Shown here piece by piece: positions 37,041-48,400 of a stretch of DNA of 64,000 bases. The first letter of the stretch is position 1. Every line of letters starts with the position of its first letter. The translations under genes were made by a program, and so were the position numbers. The notes beneath the pieces were generated by a model. It saw only the letters and a list, made by a program, of their open reading frames with translations. It was not told where the DNA came from and made no database searches. Source of the stretch: Terasakiispira papahanaumokuakeensis (GTDB lineage Bacteria; Pseudomonadota; Gammaproteobacteria; Pseudomonadales; Halomonadaceae); assembly GCF_001709345.1 (NCBI RefSeq), contig NZ_MDTQ01000001.1, positions 1,525,108-1,589,107 on the forward strand, given 5' to 3'.

Positions 37041-38906
37041 ATGGCTGAGGAACGGAAAAACGATCAGTTTGATTTTGACTATGATCCTCAGGAGGTATTT
37101 GACTGGATCGGCAAAGCCAGTGAGCGCTATCAGCAACTGATCGAACAATTGATGCAACGTCAGCAGGGCAGTATGAGTGATCCGTCACTGTCTGTACTGT
37201 TCGATATGAATGATAATTTTCAAAAAATGACGGAGCATCTGGCCATTAATCCAATGGTCTTGTTTGATGAGCAAATGCGATTGATGCAGGCTCAAATGCA
37301 GCTTTGGCAGAATGCGGCTCGGCAGCTTCTGGGGGAAGAGGTTGATCCGGTGGTTGAGCCTGCCCATGATGATCGACGCTTTAAAGATGCCGAGTGGGCG
37401 GACAATCTACTGTTTGACTTTATTAAGCAGTCCTACCTCTTGTTTGCCCGTTGCGTACTTAATGTGGTTCATGGGGTTGAAGGGCTCAGTGATCATACTC
37501 GCCAGCAAGTTGATTTTTACGCCCGCCAATATGTCAATGCCTTGTCCCCGTCGAATTTTATTGCGACTAACCCCGAAGTGCTTCGGACAACGATTGCTTC
37601 ACGGGGTCAGAACCTACTGCGTGGTATGGAACAGCTGGTAGAGGATCTTAAGCGCAGCTCCGAAGGGCTGAATGTGTCGATGACAGACCTCAGTGCTTTC
37701 AAACTGGGGGAGAATGTCGCCACAACACCCGGTGAAGTCGTATTTCAAAATGATTTGATGCAATTGATTCAATATCATCCTGCAACAGATCAACAGTACC
37801 GAACGCCTTTGCTGATTGTTCCTCCCTGGATTAATAAGTATTACATTCTGGACCTGCGCGAAAGTAACTCATTCGTTCGCTGGCTGACGGCTCAAGGACA
37901 TTCAGTTTTTATCATTTCCTGGGTGAATCCAGGTCCTTCACTTCGTGATAAGGGCTGGGTTGAGTACATGGAAGAGGGCCCCATTACAGCGATGGATGTG
38001 GTTAAAGAGATTACTGGAGAAAAACAAGTTAATCTCTTGTCCTACTGTATCGGCGGCACTTTAACCGCTTCCATGCTGGCCTACCTGAGTGCTAAGCGAC
38101 AAGCGGCCCGAGTTCAATCGGTGACCTACATGGCGACACTGCAGGATTTCTCTGAACCTGGAGAAATCGGCGTGTTTATTAATGAAGCCAGTCTCAGTGG
38201 TCTTGAGCGCCAGATGGAACGTAATGGTTATTTGGATGGCCGTGCTATGGCCTTTAGTTTCAACCTATTGAGAGAAAATGACCTGTTCTGGTCATTCTTT
38301 ATCAATAACTATCTTAAAGGTGAGCGGCCGCAAGCATTTGACCTGCTGTATTGGAATAGTGATGGCACCAATATGCCGGCTAAAATGCATAGCTTCTACT
38401 TGCGCAATATGTATCAGTATAATCGCCTGATAGAACCGGGTGGTATTGAACTTGAAGGCGTCAAAATTGATTTGCGCAAAATCAAAACGCCGGCTTATTT
38501 TGTCTCAACCATTCAGGACCATATCGCGCGCTGGACCAGTACCTATAAAGGGGCTTTGTTACATTCCGGTCCTGTGAAGTTTGTGCTGTCGGGATCAGGC
38601 CATATTGCGGGCATTGTGAATCCGCCCAGCAAACAAAAGTATGGTTATTGGACGAACCCCTCGTTGGCTGAAACGCCTCAGGCGTGGTTTGCCGGTGCTG
38701 AAAAACATGAGGGCTCTTGGTGGCCTGATTGGCAAGCTTGGATGCTAGAAAATCAGTATGTTGTCGAGGACGATAAAGTCCCTGCGCGTGAGCCTGGAAA
38801 AGCAGTGACTAATGCTGAGAAGTATCAAGTGATTGAGGCCGCACCAGGAAGTTATGTCAAACGGAAAATCAGTGAGGTACTGCAAGCCGAGCATACGCCG
38901 ACCTGA
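37041..38906 (+). CDS. phaC: Class I polyhydroxyalkanoate synthase
   Basis: A 621-residue synthase that polymerises (R)-3-hydroxyacyl-CoA. The N-terminal domain covers about 1-230. The alpha/beta-hydrolase catalytic core has the lipase-like box SYCIGG with nucleophile Cys at about 336, catalytic Asp in STIQDHIARW and His in SGSGHIAGIVNPP. VPPWINKYYILDLRESNSFV and FIISWVNPGP are class I/II hallmarks, and the length and absence of phaE/phaR indicate class I. ATG 37041 is chosen over the in-frame GTG at 37035, which lies in the ribosome-binding site. No phaA, phaB or phaZ is adjacent. Confidence 0.94.
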   Translation: MAEERKNDQFDFDYDPQEVFDWIGKASERYQQLIEQLMQRQQGSMSDPSLSVLFDMNDNFQKMTEHLAINPMVLFDEQMRLMQAQMQLWQNAARQLLGEEVDPVVEPAHDDRRFKDAEWADNLLFDFIKQSYLLFARCVLNVVHGVEGLSDHTRQQVDFYARQYVNALSPSNFIATNPEVLRTTIASRGQNLLRGMEQLVEDLKRSSEGLNVSMTDLSAFKLGENVATTPGEVVFQNDLMQLIQYHPATDQQYRTPLLIVPPWINKYYILDLRESNSFVRWLTAQGHSVFIISWVNPGPSLRDKGWVEYMEEGPITAMDVVKEITGEKQVNLLSYCIGGTLTASMLAYLSAKRQAARVQSVTYMATLQDFSEPGEIGVFINEASLSGLERQMERNGYLDGRAMAFSFNLLRENDLFWSFFINNYLKGERPQAFDLLYWNSDGTNMPAKMHSFYLRNMYQYNRLIEPGGIELEGVKIDLRKIKTPAYFVSTIQDHIARWTSTYKGALLHSGPVKFVLSGSGHIAGIVNPPSKQKYGYWTNPSLAETPQAWFAGAEKHEGSWWPDWQAWMLENQYVVEDDKVPAREPGKAVTNAEKYQVIEAAPGSYVKRKISEVLQAEHTPT

Positions 38907-38934
38907 TGCTTGATCACATTTCTGGTCAGTCAAA

Positions 38935-38960
38935 GCCAGCGCAAAAGCGCTGGCTTTTTT
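38935..38960 (+). terminator. Rho-independent terminator after phaC
   Basis: A perfect 8-bp stem, GCCAGCGC (38935-38942) with GCGCTGGC (38947-38954), an AAAA loop and a run of six T (38955-38960), 29 bp after phaC. Confidence 0.95.
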
Positions 38961-39061
38961 ATGCAAGAGAATCATACGACACAAGGATGTGGTGTATCTC
39001 TAAGCTAAATATTTCTACGCTAAATACCTCTGAACTCAGCCATATTGCATGCTTTGGAGTG

Positions 39062-39943
39062 TCAGCGTCTCACCTCTCGGGCGCTATCAAGCAGTTGAAT
39101 CATCTGGCGAGCGGCATTGGAAAGGGTGCGATCCCGGTGATATAGGTAGCCAAGAGGGCGTGTGATCGGTTGATGCTGCAGGTTTAGTGTTGCTAGATGT
39201 TCATCAATCATTGACTCCGGCAGCAGGCTCCAGCCCAAGCCAATGGAGACCATCATCTTGAGCGTTTCCATATAGTTAGTCGATAGGGCTACATTCAGAT
39301 CTAAATCCTGTTCGGCAAAGGCTTTCTCAACAATGCCACGGGTAAACGTCAGGTGGCCGGGCAGTACCGCATCATGATGGGTTAGGTCTTGCATCTGGAG
39401 TTGGCCGAGGCGGGTGAGTGGATGATTATGGGCGACAACGAATTTTAATTCGTCGACCCAAACAGGTACCACAACCAGTGAAGGATCTGGCACTGGGGCC
39501 AGTGTCACGATGGCCAGCTCCAATTCACCACTGACAACACCAGAATAAGCCTGCTCCGAATCGAGAAAACGCATGTCCAACTTGACATGGGGGAACTGCT
39601 GCGTGAACCGTTGTAATAGCGGCGGTAAGCGATGTAAGCCGATGTGGTGGCTGGTGGCCAGCACAAGCGGGCCTTGAATATCACCGCTTAGATTATCGAG
39701 TAATCGTCGGGTATCTTCTAAATCAACCAAGATCTTACGGGCCCGCGGCAAGAGGGCTTGTCCTGCTTGAGTCAATGTAATGCGCCGCCCGATGCGATCA
39801 AAAAGGCGTTGATTCAGTTGTTGCTCAAGATTGGCAATACGCTTGCTGACAGCCGGTTGCGTAATATAGAGCTGTTCGGCTGCCAAAGAAAAAGAAGCCA
39901 GTTCAGCAACGGCAATAAAAGCATTGAGAGACTGAGTGTCCAT
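39062..39943 (-). CDS. LysR-family transcriptional regulator divergent from leuC
   Basis: 293 residues. The N-terminal winged HTH is typical: LNAFIAVAELASFSLAAEQL then ITQPAVSKRIANLEQQL. A type 2 periplasmic-binding-fold effector domain (about 90-293) follows. The frame extends upstream to 40009, but ATG 39943 begins MDTQSLNAF, the normal LysR start. It faces leuC across about 400 bp. LysR genes in this position are seen in Pseudomonas and are presumed to control leuCDB, which would make an isopropylmalate-type effector plausible but unproven. Confidence 0.88.
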   Translation of the reverse strand: MDTQSLNAFIAVAELASFSLAAEQLYITQPAVSKRIANLEQQLNQRLFDRIGRRITLTQAGQALLPRARKILVDLEDTRRLLDNLSGDIQGPLVLATSHHIGLHRLPPLLQRFTQQFPHVKLDMRFLDSEQAYSGVVSGELELAIVTLAPVPDPSLVVVPVWVDELKFVVAHNHPLTRLGQLQMQDLTHHDAVLPGHLTFTRGIVEKAFAEQDLDLNVALSTNYMETLKMMVSIGLGWSLLPESMIDEHLATLNLQHQPITRPLGYLYHRDRTLSNAARQMIQLLDSAREVRR

Positions 39944-40347
39944 AATCGATATCCAAGCGATGCCTTTGTATCGTCTTTCTATAGCGCCCGAACTCAATGC
40001 CTTAATCAATTGTTGTACCTCTTATGAAGGGCGAGCCGGTCGAATGATCTGGCGATACTTGGCGTTAATCACAAGCCGCACCTGGCAATGGCAGGGAAGC
40101 TTCTATTCCAAAGTTTTATTTTTAAAATAATTAATATGAATTAGATTTATTTGAGCATAGCTTTTAGGATCAGACAATACCGTTGAATGCTGAAAGCGCT
40201 AAGATTGATGATTTTATGCATGAAGCTGATTTCAAGGCTTGGTAAAAGTACTCGAATGGCCGCATCGGCGTCTAATAATGATGAGTGACCGTGAAAGGCA
40301 CACAGACCGAGAAATGATGGCTTGGTTTGACCCTGAGGAGAGAAACA
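39944..40347. other. Divergent regulatory region lysR-leuC
   Basis: 404 bp with no credible gene. It is AT-rich at 40111-40160, where a dyad described separately lies. leuC has GAGGAG at 40335-40340. No leucine leader peptide with a run of Leu codons was seen. Confidence 0.5.
40116..40130. promoter_or_regulatory. Candidate LysR-type operator (T-N11-A dyad)
   Basis: TTATTTTTAAAATAA is a perfect dyad with 7-bp arms around one central T and fits the LysR consensus T-N11-A. It lies between the divergent lysR and leuC genes, about 175 bp from lysR and 218 bp from leuC. AT-rich dyads arise by chance fairly easily, so this is only a candidate. Confidence 0.35.
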
Positions 40348-41766
40348 ATGGGCGCAAAGACCCTCTATGACAAGTTGTGGGATTCGCACTTGGTTAAGCA
40401 GCGTGAAGATGGCACTGCTTTGATTTATATCGATCGTCATCTGCTGCATGAAGTGACTTCACCCCAAGCATTTGAAGGGCTCCGGCTAGCAAACCGTCAG
40501 CCCTGGCGGCTGGTCACCAATCTGGCGACGCCGGATCACAACGTGCCGACCACTTTGACCGAGCGTGCCGCCGGTGTTAAAGGCATCGATGATGATATTG
40601 CGCGCATTCAGGTGATGACGTTGGATGAAAATTGCGACTCATTCAATATCACTGAATTTGAAATTAATGATGCTCGTCAGGGGATTGTTCATGTTGTTGG
40701 GCCCGAGCAGGGGGCGACATTGCCTGGGATGACCGTCGTCTGTGGTGATTCTCATACGGCCACTCATGGTGCTTTTGCTGCATTAGCTCATGGCATCGGG
40801 ACTTCCGAAGTTGAGCATGTACTGGCGACTCAGTGTTTGATTCAACGCAAAATGAAAAACATGTTAGTCCGCGTTGATGGTGAGTTAGGGCCTGGGGTAA
40901 CCGCCAAAGATGTTGTACTGGCGATTATCGGCAAAATTGGTACGGCTGGAGGTACCGGTCATGCCATTGAGTTTGGGGGCTCTGCAATTGAGAGCCTCTC
41001 CATGGAAGGACGTATGACCATCTGTAATATGGCGATTGAAGCGGGAGCCCGTGTGGGGCTGGTGGCATGCGATCAAACCACAATTGATTATATCAAGGGG
41101 CGTCCGTTTGCTCCCCAAGGCGAGCATTGGGATCTGGCAGTTAACGCTTGGCAGGATCTTAAATCTGACGATGATGCTCAATTTGATACGGTTGTTGAAC
41201 TCAGAGCCGAAGACATCGAGCCACAAGTCAGTTGGGGGACATCACCGGAAATGGTGACGAGTGTGAATGGGCAAGTGCCTGATCCCGAAAAAGCAGCAGA
41301 TGAAACGCAGAGTAAAAGCTGGCTTCGTGCGCTCGAATATATGGGGCTTGCTGCGAATCAACAGATCACTGATATCCGCTTGGATAAAGTATTTATCGGT
41401 TCTTGCACAAACTCTCGTATTGAAGACTTACGTGCCGCAGCGGAAGTCATCAAAGGCCGAAAAGTCGCGGATACGGTTAAAGAGGCCATTGTGGTACCGG
41501 GGTCAGGGTTGGTTAAACGCCAGGCTGAAGCCGAAGGGTTAGATAAACTCTTTACTGAAGCGGGTTTTCAGTGGCGTGAGCCCGGTTGCTCCATGTGCTT
41601 AGCGATGAATGCCGATAAGCTGGGGGCGGGTGAACATTGTGCTTCTACTTCAAATCGGAACTTTGAAGGTCGTCAAGGCTGGGGCGGTCGAACGCATTTG
41701 GTGAGCCCTGCTATGGCGGCAGCCGCAGCGATTGCGGGTCATTTTGTCGACGTTCGCCATTTCTGA
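40348..41766 (+). CDS. leuC: 3-isopropylmalate dehydratase large subunit
   Basis: A 472-residue aconitase-family subunit that, with LeuD, isomerises 2-isopropylmalate to 3-isopropylmalate in leucine synthesis. The 4Fe-4S ligands lie in [14 protein letters not shown] and the pair in [29 protein letters not shown] and [11 protein letters not shown] are conserved. ATG 40348 ([14 protein letters not shown]) follows GAGGAG. The frame could extend 21 bp further upstream without support. leuD follows after 15 bp. Confidence 0.97.
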   Translation: MGAKTLYDKLWDSHLVKQREDGTALIYIDRHLLHEVTSPQAFEGLRLANRQPWRLVTNLATPDHNVPTTLTERAAGVKGIDDDIARIQVMTLDENCDSFNITEFEINDARQGIVHVVGPEQGATLPGMTVVCGDSHTATHGAFAALAHGIGTSEVEHVLATQCLIQRKMKNMLVRVDGELGPGVTAKDVVLAIIGKIGTAGGTGHAIEFGGSAIESLSMEGRMTICNMAIEAGARVGLVACDQTTIDYIKGRPFAPQGEHWDLAVNAWQDLKSDDDAQFDTVVELRAEDIEPQVSWGTSPEMVTSVNGQVPDPEKAADETQSKSWLRALEYMGLAANQQITDIRLDKVFIGSCTNSRIEDLRAAAEVIKGRKVADTVKEAIVVPGSGLVKRQAEAEGLDKLFTEAGFQWREPGCSMCLAMNADKLGAGEHCASTSNRNFEGRQGWGGRTHLVSPAMAAAAAIAGHFVDVRHF

Positions 41767-41781
41767 TTTAGGGGTAAGAAA

Positions 41782-42429
41782 ATGCAAAAGTTTACTGTTG
41801 TTGATGGCATTGTTGCGCCAATGGACCGAGCCAACGTTGATACTGACCTGATCATTCCCAAGCAATTCTTGAAGTCCATCAAGCGCACTGGGTTTGGCCC
41901 AAATTTATTTGATGAATTGCGCTATGAGGATGAAGGGTATCCAGGAAAAGATCCTGAAAGCCGGACTCTGAATCCCGATTTTGTGCTGAATCAGTCGCGC
42001 TTTAAAGGGGCTGAAGTTTTGCTGGCCCGACAGAATTTTGGATGTGGCTCTTCTCGAGAGCATGCCCCTTGGGCTTTGGTTGATTTTGGCTTTCGTGTGG
42101 TGATTGCGCCTAGTTTTGCCGACATTTTTTATAACAATAGTTTCAAAAATGGTCTGCTTTTGATCACGTTGGATGATGCTATTGTTGATCGCCTGTTCCA
42201 AGCTGTAGAGCAACAACCTGGTTATCAGCTCCATGTTGATCTTGAGTCACAGCAGGTGCGTACTCCCGAGGGAGAAAGTTATGCCTTTGATGTCGATCCA
42301 TTCCGGAAACATTGCTTATTGAATGGCTTGGATGACATCGGTCTAACACTACAGGATGCTGATGCGATTCGGGCTTATGAAACCAAACAAGCCTCGCAAG
42401 CGCCCTGGTTGTTTGCTGATCAGCAATGA
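41782..42429 (+). CDS. leuD: 3-isopropylmalate dehydratase small subunit
   Basis: 215 residues, the swivelling domain partner of LeuC. Conserved blocks: [37 protein letters not shown] and [20 protein letters not shown]. It is part of the leuCD transcript and is followed by a weak hairpin before leuB. Confidence 0.97.
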   Translation: MQKFTVVDGIVAPMDRANVDTDLIIPKQFLKSIKRTGFGPNLFDELRYEDEGYPGKDPESRTLNPDFVLNQSRFKGAEVLLARQNFGCGSSREHAPWALVDFGFRVVIAPSFADIFYNNSFKNGLLLITLDDAIVDRLFQAVEQQPGYQLHVDLESQQVRTPEGESYAFDVDPFRKHCLLNGLDDIGLTLQDADAIRAYETKQASQAPWLFADQQ

Positions 42430-42569
42430 CCAGTCGCCCTGATTTTTAATATGACAGCGTTAGCGCTGGACACGAAACAGGATTGTAAGCGCACATGGAA
42501 GTGCTCATTATTCGATTGAAGTGAAAGGTTATTGAAGTGGAATATTGATGGCAGTCGTTTTCCCTCAAG

Positions 42570-42600
42570 CCTGAATGCACATTGTGTATTCAGGTTTCTC
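42570..42600 (+). terminator. Possible terminator/attenuator between leuD and leuB
   Basis: CCTGAATGCA (42570-42579) pairs with TGTATTCAGG (42585-42594) with one G-T pair, and a T-rich tract tttctctc follows. It lies in the 232-bp leuD-leuB gap, so it may partly separate the two genes. Confidence 0.5.
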
Positions 42601-42661
42601 TCATTGGAGAACTGTGATGAGTGATTACGGCTGAGTTTGATTATTGTGGAGATTATTCGTC

Positions 42662-43747
42662 ATGAGCCAGCAGGTTTTAGTACTCCCCGGTGATGGTATT
42701 GGGCCAGAAATTACAGCGGAAGCCGTTAAAGTATTAGAAGCTTGCCGCGATCAGCTGGGGTTGGACATCACCCTGGATGAAGGATTAGTGGGCGGTGCTG
42801 GGTATGACGCTCATGGTGAGCCTCTGCCCGCCCAAACGTTGGATAAGGCTCGAGCCGCTGATGCGATTCTTTTGGGCGCCGTTGGTGGACCTCAATGGGA
42901 CAAATTACCTGATCTATCTAAGCGTCCTGAAAAAGGCTTGCTGGGGTTACGCTCGAATTTAAAACTATTTGGCAATCTCCGTCCGGCTATGCTTTATCCT
43001 CAATTGGCCAGTGCATCGACGCTCAAACCTGAAGTTGTTTCAGGGCTGGATATCATGATTGTGCGTGAGCTGACTGGCGGTATTTATTTCGGCCAGCCTA
43101 GAGGTATTCGTACTCTGGAGAATGGTGAAAGAGAAGGATTCAATACATACGTTTATACTGAGAGTGAAATTCGACGGATTGCTAAAGTGGCCTTTGAAAT
43201 GGCGCGCAAACGTGACAAACGTGTGTGCTCAGTGGATAAAGCCAATGTGCTTGAAGTGACCATTTTATGGCGTGAAATCATGGAAGAGGTCGCCAAAGAC
43301 TACCCGGACGTTGAATTAACTCATATGTATGTTGATAACGCTGCGATGCAGTTGGTACGAGCGCCGAAGCAGTTTGATGTCATGGTCACAGGTAATATGT
43401 TCGGTGACATCTTATCTGATGCTGCGGCTATGCTGACCGGCTCAATTGGCATGTTGCCGTCAGCATCACTGGATGAGCAGGGTAAAGGGATGTATGAACC
43501 TTGCCATGGCTCTGCTCCAGATATTGCAGGGCTGGGTATGGCGAATCCTTTAGCGACGATTTTGTCTGCTGCCATGATGCTTCGTTATTCTCTTGACCAA
43601 GGCGACACCGCTAAGCGCATTGAGCAGGCTGTCAGCGAAGTCTTGGATGAAGGGTTACGGACCGCTGATATCATGTCTGAGGGAATGACCAAAGTCTCGA
43701 CTTCCCAGATGGGGGATGCGGTCGTCCAAGCGTTGCTTAAGGCCTAG
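42662..43747 (+). CDS. leuB: 3-isopropylmalate dehydrogenase
   Basis: A 361-residue NAD-dependent oxidative decarboxylase that makes 2-oxoisocaproate in leucine synthesis. Motifs: [15 protein letters not shown] at the start, [26 protein letters not shown], and [20 protein letters not shown] at the cofactor and metal site. ATG 42662 begins [12 protein letters not shown] and has GGAG upstream; the six extra residues of the longer frame are not family-like. A 271-bp gap without a clear terminator follows. Confidence 0.96.
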   Translation: MSQQVLVLPGDGIGPEITAEAVKVLEACRDQLGLDITLDEGLVGGAGYDAHGEPLPAQTLDKARAADAILLGAVGGPQWDKLPDLSKRPEKGLLGLRSNLKLFGNLRPAMLYPQLASASTLKPEVVSGLDIMIVRELTGGIYFGQPRGIRTLENGEREGFNTYVYTESEIRRIAKVAFEMARKRDKRVCSVDKANVLEVTILWREIMEEVAKDYPDVELTHMYVDNAAMQLVRAPKQFDVMVTGNMFGDILSDAAAMLTGSIGMLPSASLDEQGKGMYEPCHGSAPDIAGLGMANPLATILSAAMMLRYSLDQGDTAKRIEQAVSEVLDEGLRTADIMSEGMTKVSTSQMGDAVVQALLKA

Positions 43748-44018
43748 AGCTTCTGTGCGTTGTTGTTGATACGGTTCACATTTGCCGAGATCTGAGCACT
43801 GCTGTCGGGGCTCGCTGTGAGCCCTGGCAATAGTTATATTCCTGATTGGAATCGATTTTATGCTTTAAGGTATGTAGAGTTATTGGAAATGCCCGGTTGA
43901 GCTTAATGCCCAGCTTGATGATTGATTTGGATCGCTTAACTATTGATGATCAATTTCGTGGTTATTGACTGCGGCTGTATACAATACTAATGCCTTAGAG
44001 CAGGGAGTTTTCATTACT

Positions 44019-45125
44019 ATGAGTAAGATGACGGTTGGCCTAGTCGGTTGGCGAGGTATGGTGGGTTCTGTTCTGATGCAACGCATGCAGGAAGAGCAGG
44101 ATTTTGATCGCTTTGAAGCGGTTTACTTTACAACCTCTCAAGCGGGGCAGGCAGGCCCTGACGGTCAGCCTCTTCAGAGTGCTCATGATATTGAGACACT
44201 CAAGAAGCTGGATGCAGTGATCACCTGTCAAGGCGGTGATTATACTCAAGATGTTTATCCCAAACTGCGTCAAGCCGGTTGGCAAGGCTATTGGATTGAT
44301 GCTGCGTCTACATTACGCATGGAAGATGACAGCATTATTGTGCTTGATCCAGTGAACCGAGCGGTGATCGATAAAGGCTTAAGCAGTGGTGTCAAAACCT
44401 TTGTTGGCGGAAACTGTACGGTCAGCTTGATGCTAATGGGGTTAGGTGGCTTGTTTGAGCATAAAATGGTTGAGTGGCTCAGCTCCATGACCTATCAAGC
44501 CGCTTCGGGCTCAGGCGCTAAACACATGCGCGAGCTGTTGAATCAAATGGGCGATTTACGCGACTCAGTTGCCAATGAGTTGGCTGATCCGGCCAGTGCT
44601 ATTCTGGACATTGATCGTCAGGTTGCCGCGCGCATGCGCAGCGCAGAATTTCCAACGGACCAGTTCGGCGTACCTTTGGCAGGCAGTTTGATTCCGTATA
44701 TTGATAAGCAGCTGGATAATCGCCAGAGCAAAGAAGAATGGAAAGGGTTTGTCGAAACTAACAAGATCTTGGGGCGAGGCGCCAATCCCATTCCGGTTGA
44801 TGGTTTATGTGTACGCATCGGTTCCATGCGTTGCCATAGTCAAGCCTTCACCATTAAGTTGCGCGAAGATGTGCCTCTGGATGAAATCGAAGGTGCAATT
44901 GCCGCTCATAATCAGTGGGTAAGCGTGGTGCCGAATGAGCGTGAAGCTTCCATGACGGAGCTCAGCCCGACAGCGGTAACGGGAACAATGAATGTACCTG
45001 TGGGGCGACTGCGCAAAATGAATATGGGGCCTCAGTATCTGTCAGCATTTTCGGTCGGTGATCAGTTGTTGTGGGGAGCTGCCGAACCGTTACGTAGAAT
45101 GTTGAACGTTTTATTAGAGCGCTAA
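44019..45125 (+). CDS. asd: Aspartate-semialdehyde dehydrogenase
   Basis: A 368-residue enzyme that reduces aspartyl phosphate for the Lys/Thr/Met/DAP branch. Rossmann start is [18 protein letters not shown]. The active-site Cys is in [28 protein letters not shown]-type wording appears as [16 protein letters not shown]. This is the longer gammaproteobacterial Asd type. ATG 44019 ([10 protein letters not shown]) is preferred to the upstream 43965 start. A strong terminator follows. Confidence 0.96.
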   Translation: MSKMTVGLVGWRGMVGSVLMQRMQEEQDFDRFEAVYFTTSQAGQAGPDGQPLQSAHDIETLKKLDAVITCQGGDYTQDVYPKLRQAGWQGYWIDAASTLRMEDDSIIVLDPVNRAVIDKGLSSGVKTFVGGNCTVSLMLMGLGGLFEHKMVEWLSSMTYQAASGSGAKHMRELLNQMGDLRDSVANELADPASAILDIDRQVAARMRSAEFPTDQFGVPLAGSLIPYIDKQLDNRQSKEEWKGFVETNKILGRGANPIPVDGLCVRIGSMRCHSQAFTIKLREDVPLDEIEGAIAAHNQWVSVVPNEREASMTELSPTAVTGTMNVPVGRLRKMNMGPQYLSAFSVGDQLLWGAAEPLRRMLNVLLER

Positions 45126-45144
45126 TGAGACCTGGTGTGACAAT

Positions 45145-45180
45145 AAAACCCCAGTCAATTCAATTGGCTGGGGTTTTTTA
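45145..45180 (+). terminator. Rho-independent terminator after asd
   Basis: AACCCCAG-tcaatt (from 45147) pairs with aattgg-CTGGGGTT (to 45175), and a T run to 45179 follows. It lies about 20 bp after the asd stop. Confidence 0.93.
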
Positions 45181-45493
45181 TATCGGCAAGATGGGCTACC
45201 GGAAATCATTCGTGCCGCATGGAAGGATTATGGTGCACTAGTCTTACCTTCGGACGTTAAAATAATTGTCTTGAGGCATCAATAACTCCTTGATCAATGA
45301 CAATTTTTCAAGAACCTGTTAAAACCCTCTTGGATGGGCGTTGACTGCCGATGATAAGTATTAGAATAAACACACGATAGACAGTGGCGTGAAATCATAC
45401 TGAGTGTTGTAGCCAGGATGGGCCCATAAACATCATATGAGGCTGACAGCCAAGTATAAGCGTGTAGGCGGATACTAAAAGCAGGGGCATAAG
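45181..45493. other. Gene-free region upstream of fimV
   Basis: 313 bp between the asd terminator and fimV. It contains a promoter-like pair (listed separately) and no credible ORF. The plus strand carries AGGGG at 45483-45487 as the fimV ribosome-binding site. Confidence 0.5.
45341..45367 (+). promoter_or_regulatory. Possible sigma-70 promoter for fimV
   Basis: TTGACT (45341-45346) and TAGAAT (45362-45367) resemble -35 and -10 boxes, but the spacer is only 15 bp (17 is usual). It lies about 125 bp before the fimV start. Confidence 0.3.
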
Positions 45494-48400
45494 ATGCGAA
45501 GGAATTCCCGGTTTCCAGGTAAGCTGAAAATGGTGGCGCTGTTGGCGGGGTGTAGTTTGACACCGCTGGCACAAGCAGTTGCGGCAACACCGCCTTCTTT
45601 GTTTTCTTCTGAAGGCGCGGCCTTCACTGTGGTTGATTCTCCCTGGAAAAGTCAGCAAAGCCTCTGGCTGGCTGCTAATGGCGTGCCTGCTACGACTCAA
45701 TTCACAACGGTTAAGCAAGTGCGAGTGGGTGAAACGGATACGCTTTGGAGCTTGGCGCGTGACCAGCGTCCCCAAGGGGTGACCATCAAACAGGCGATGT
45801 TAGGTATTTTGGAAGCCAATCCTAGCGCTTTTACCCACCACAATATCAATGCTTTGGGTGCTGGCAACTCAATCAAGATTCCTAATGCTGCTTTTATGCA
45901 GCAGTACACAGCCGCTGAAGCGTCGCAGGAAGTCAGTCGCCAAAACCAAGTTTGGCCACAAGTCCGTCGAACGCCCCCACGCAAAACTGCCGCAGAATTA
46001 GCTCAGAGTCGTGCGGCGCCAGCGCAACCGGCTGTCGCAGAACAGCCCGTTGCGACGCCCCAAAAGCCGCCACTGGCTAAAACTGAGGCCGCCGCTGAAA
46101 CGCCAGCTAAAAGCTCATCATCTGTTTCTGCGGAGCCTTCATCAGGCGCTCAGCCTGCTGCCGATAGTCGGCTGAATGTTTTACAGTCGGAAGTGGCCTC
46201 TTTGCGCCAGGAACGTGATCAGTTGCAGCGTCAGTTGAAAAGCCTACAAGATCAGCTGAAAACTGCTCAACAGTTGATGACAATCAAAGATCAACAGCTC
46301 AGTGAGTTAAAAGATCGACAGAACTCTTTGTCATCTCAAGTTCGAGCAAGGCCTGAGACGCCTGGGGCAGAACCGGCCCCTTCTAATGATAATGCGTCAA
46401 CATCGGAGACACCTCACGCAACGAACGATCCGACCACTGCATTACTGGATAGCATCAAGCAGCAACCTATGCTTTACGGTGGTGGGGGAGCCGCTATTCT
46501 TGGTTTACTGGCTTTAGTGATGGGAATGCGACGTGCCCGCAAGCAACCATCGAGTCAGAAGAGCGTGCGTCAAGAGGTCTCAAGGTCTAAAGCCAAGACT
46601 GAAGAAGCCTCAGAGCAGGCTGCTAAGAGCCCGTTTCAAGACTTGCCCGCACTAGATGATTTGGATATGAGCAATGATGACTTTGAAGCATTGCTCATGA
46701 AAGAAACGGTTTCTTTATCCGAAGACTCCCCGGTAAACCCAGGCGCTGTTCCACCCCCTTTAGGCGAGAGCTCAAAAGATCAACGTGAATCTATCCAAAA
46801 AGATGTCGATGCTTTGGTTGCGGATGGTCGCTTGGAGCAAGCTGCAGGTTTATTACAGCGTCATTTGAGTGATCAGCCGGATGATGATAAGGGTCGACTT
46901 AGATTGATGGCACTATTGGTGCAGTTAATCGATCGTGACACCTTTGATCACCACTATCATGCCCTGATGGCGCGAATCCCGACGCCAGAGGCACGCTATG
47001 AAGCGGATCTTTTGGCGGCAGAGTTCAATAGTGATCTTGGGGGTCAAAGTGATCTTGGTGAGAAGGCCATAGCGCCTAGTGAAACAGAAACACCCTCTCA
47101 AGATGAACCGGCCGCGATAGTCGAGCCAGTGGCCTCCATCAATGAGGAGCCCTTCTCGCATGAAAGCAGTGGCTCAAGTGAGGATCTTTCGTTAAATGAG
47201 CGTCGCCCATTAACTGAAAGTCACCCATTAGATGAGGAGATCTCCTCGGATGAGGCTGGTTCTCATGTGGAAGGGGAGTATGAGTTACCGGCTCCCACAG
47301 CGCTTTCGGATACGATACCGGCACCAGATGATGTCGCATCGATAGATGATTCCGATGACATGGATGAGTTAGATGAGCTTGATTTGAGCGAATTCGACGA
47401 AGATCTTTTGTCTGAAGAGGATTCGTCTATGTTAGCCGAGTCTCCGACTATGGCTGATGATGATCTGAGCATTAGCCCTGAACATGATCCTGCTGTGTCA
47501 ATGGACGATAAGGTATTAGGTGATGAGGCTGACCAGCCTTCGGCGAATATGATGGCGTCGGAAGACAACCAGGCCTATGGACAAGCTCCAGAGGCTGGTG
47601 AAGTGGCCTCTTGGCTTGATATGGATACCGATGTTGCACCAGACACCGAATCGTCACCGGCGGTAGTTTTGAATGACCCGCTGGCACACACTCTTGACGC
47701 TGACACCGAAACGGCTCCGGATCATGAATCCGCGGAAGAGGCAGCGAGCAGTGCACTGTCAGATGATTTGGCTGAGCTCGATGCTTTAGAAGAACGCGAC
47801 TTGGGCCTTGATGATCCGTTAGCTGCCGATGAGTTAAATGAGCAAGAAGAGGCCTCTGATCTAGAGCCTCTAGAAACGAATACCGATACTGATGAGTTTA
47901 TGGCGGCATTGGACGGTCTTTCTCTAGATGAGTCCTTGACTGAAGAGGTCCAGGATGAAGACGCGCCCTTGATGGATGACGCGCTCTCTGAAGATGATCT
48001 AGACGATCTGGAAGCGCTTTTCGGACTTAACGACGAGACCGACTCTGGCGGTGCAGCGAATCCCCCTGAGTCGGCAACGTCTCTCTCAAGTGAGGCGACG
48101 AATGACGAACCGGTCCAAGAGGATGGCTTATCTGAAGTGGGGGAGGCTATCGATGACCTCAGTGAGCTAGGCGAGCTAGATCTTGATATGGCTGATGTTG
48201 AAGAGAACGAGTGGCCTGAGAATGAACGGTCGGGTACATCGACGATGGATGATGCCCAAAAAGAACTGGATGATTTATCTCTAGACGATGCTGATTTTGA
48301 TGATTTGGCTGATCTTGATTTGCCTGAGTTATCTGGGAGCGCGCAGGCTGAGCCCTCAACTGAAACCGAAGCCTCTTCTCAAGCAATAGAGCCTCTGGCC

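Noticed and set aside
39062-39145. Plus-strand frame 38906-39145 overlapping the LysR gene end
   Set aside because: It starts in the phaC terminator and runs antisense into the regulator gene.
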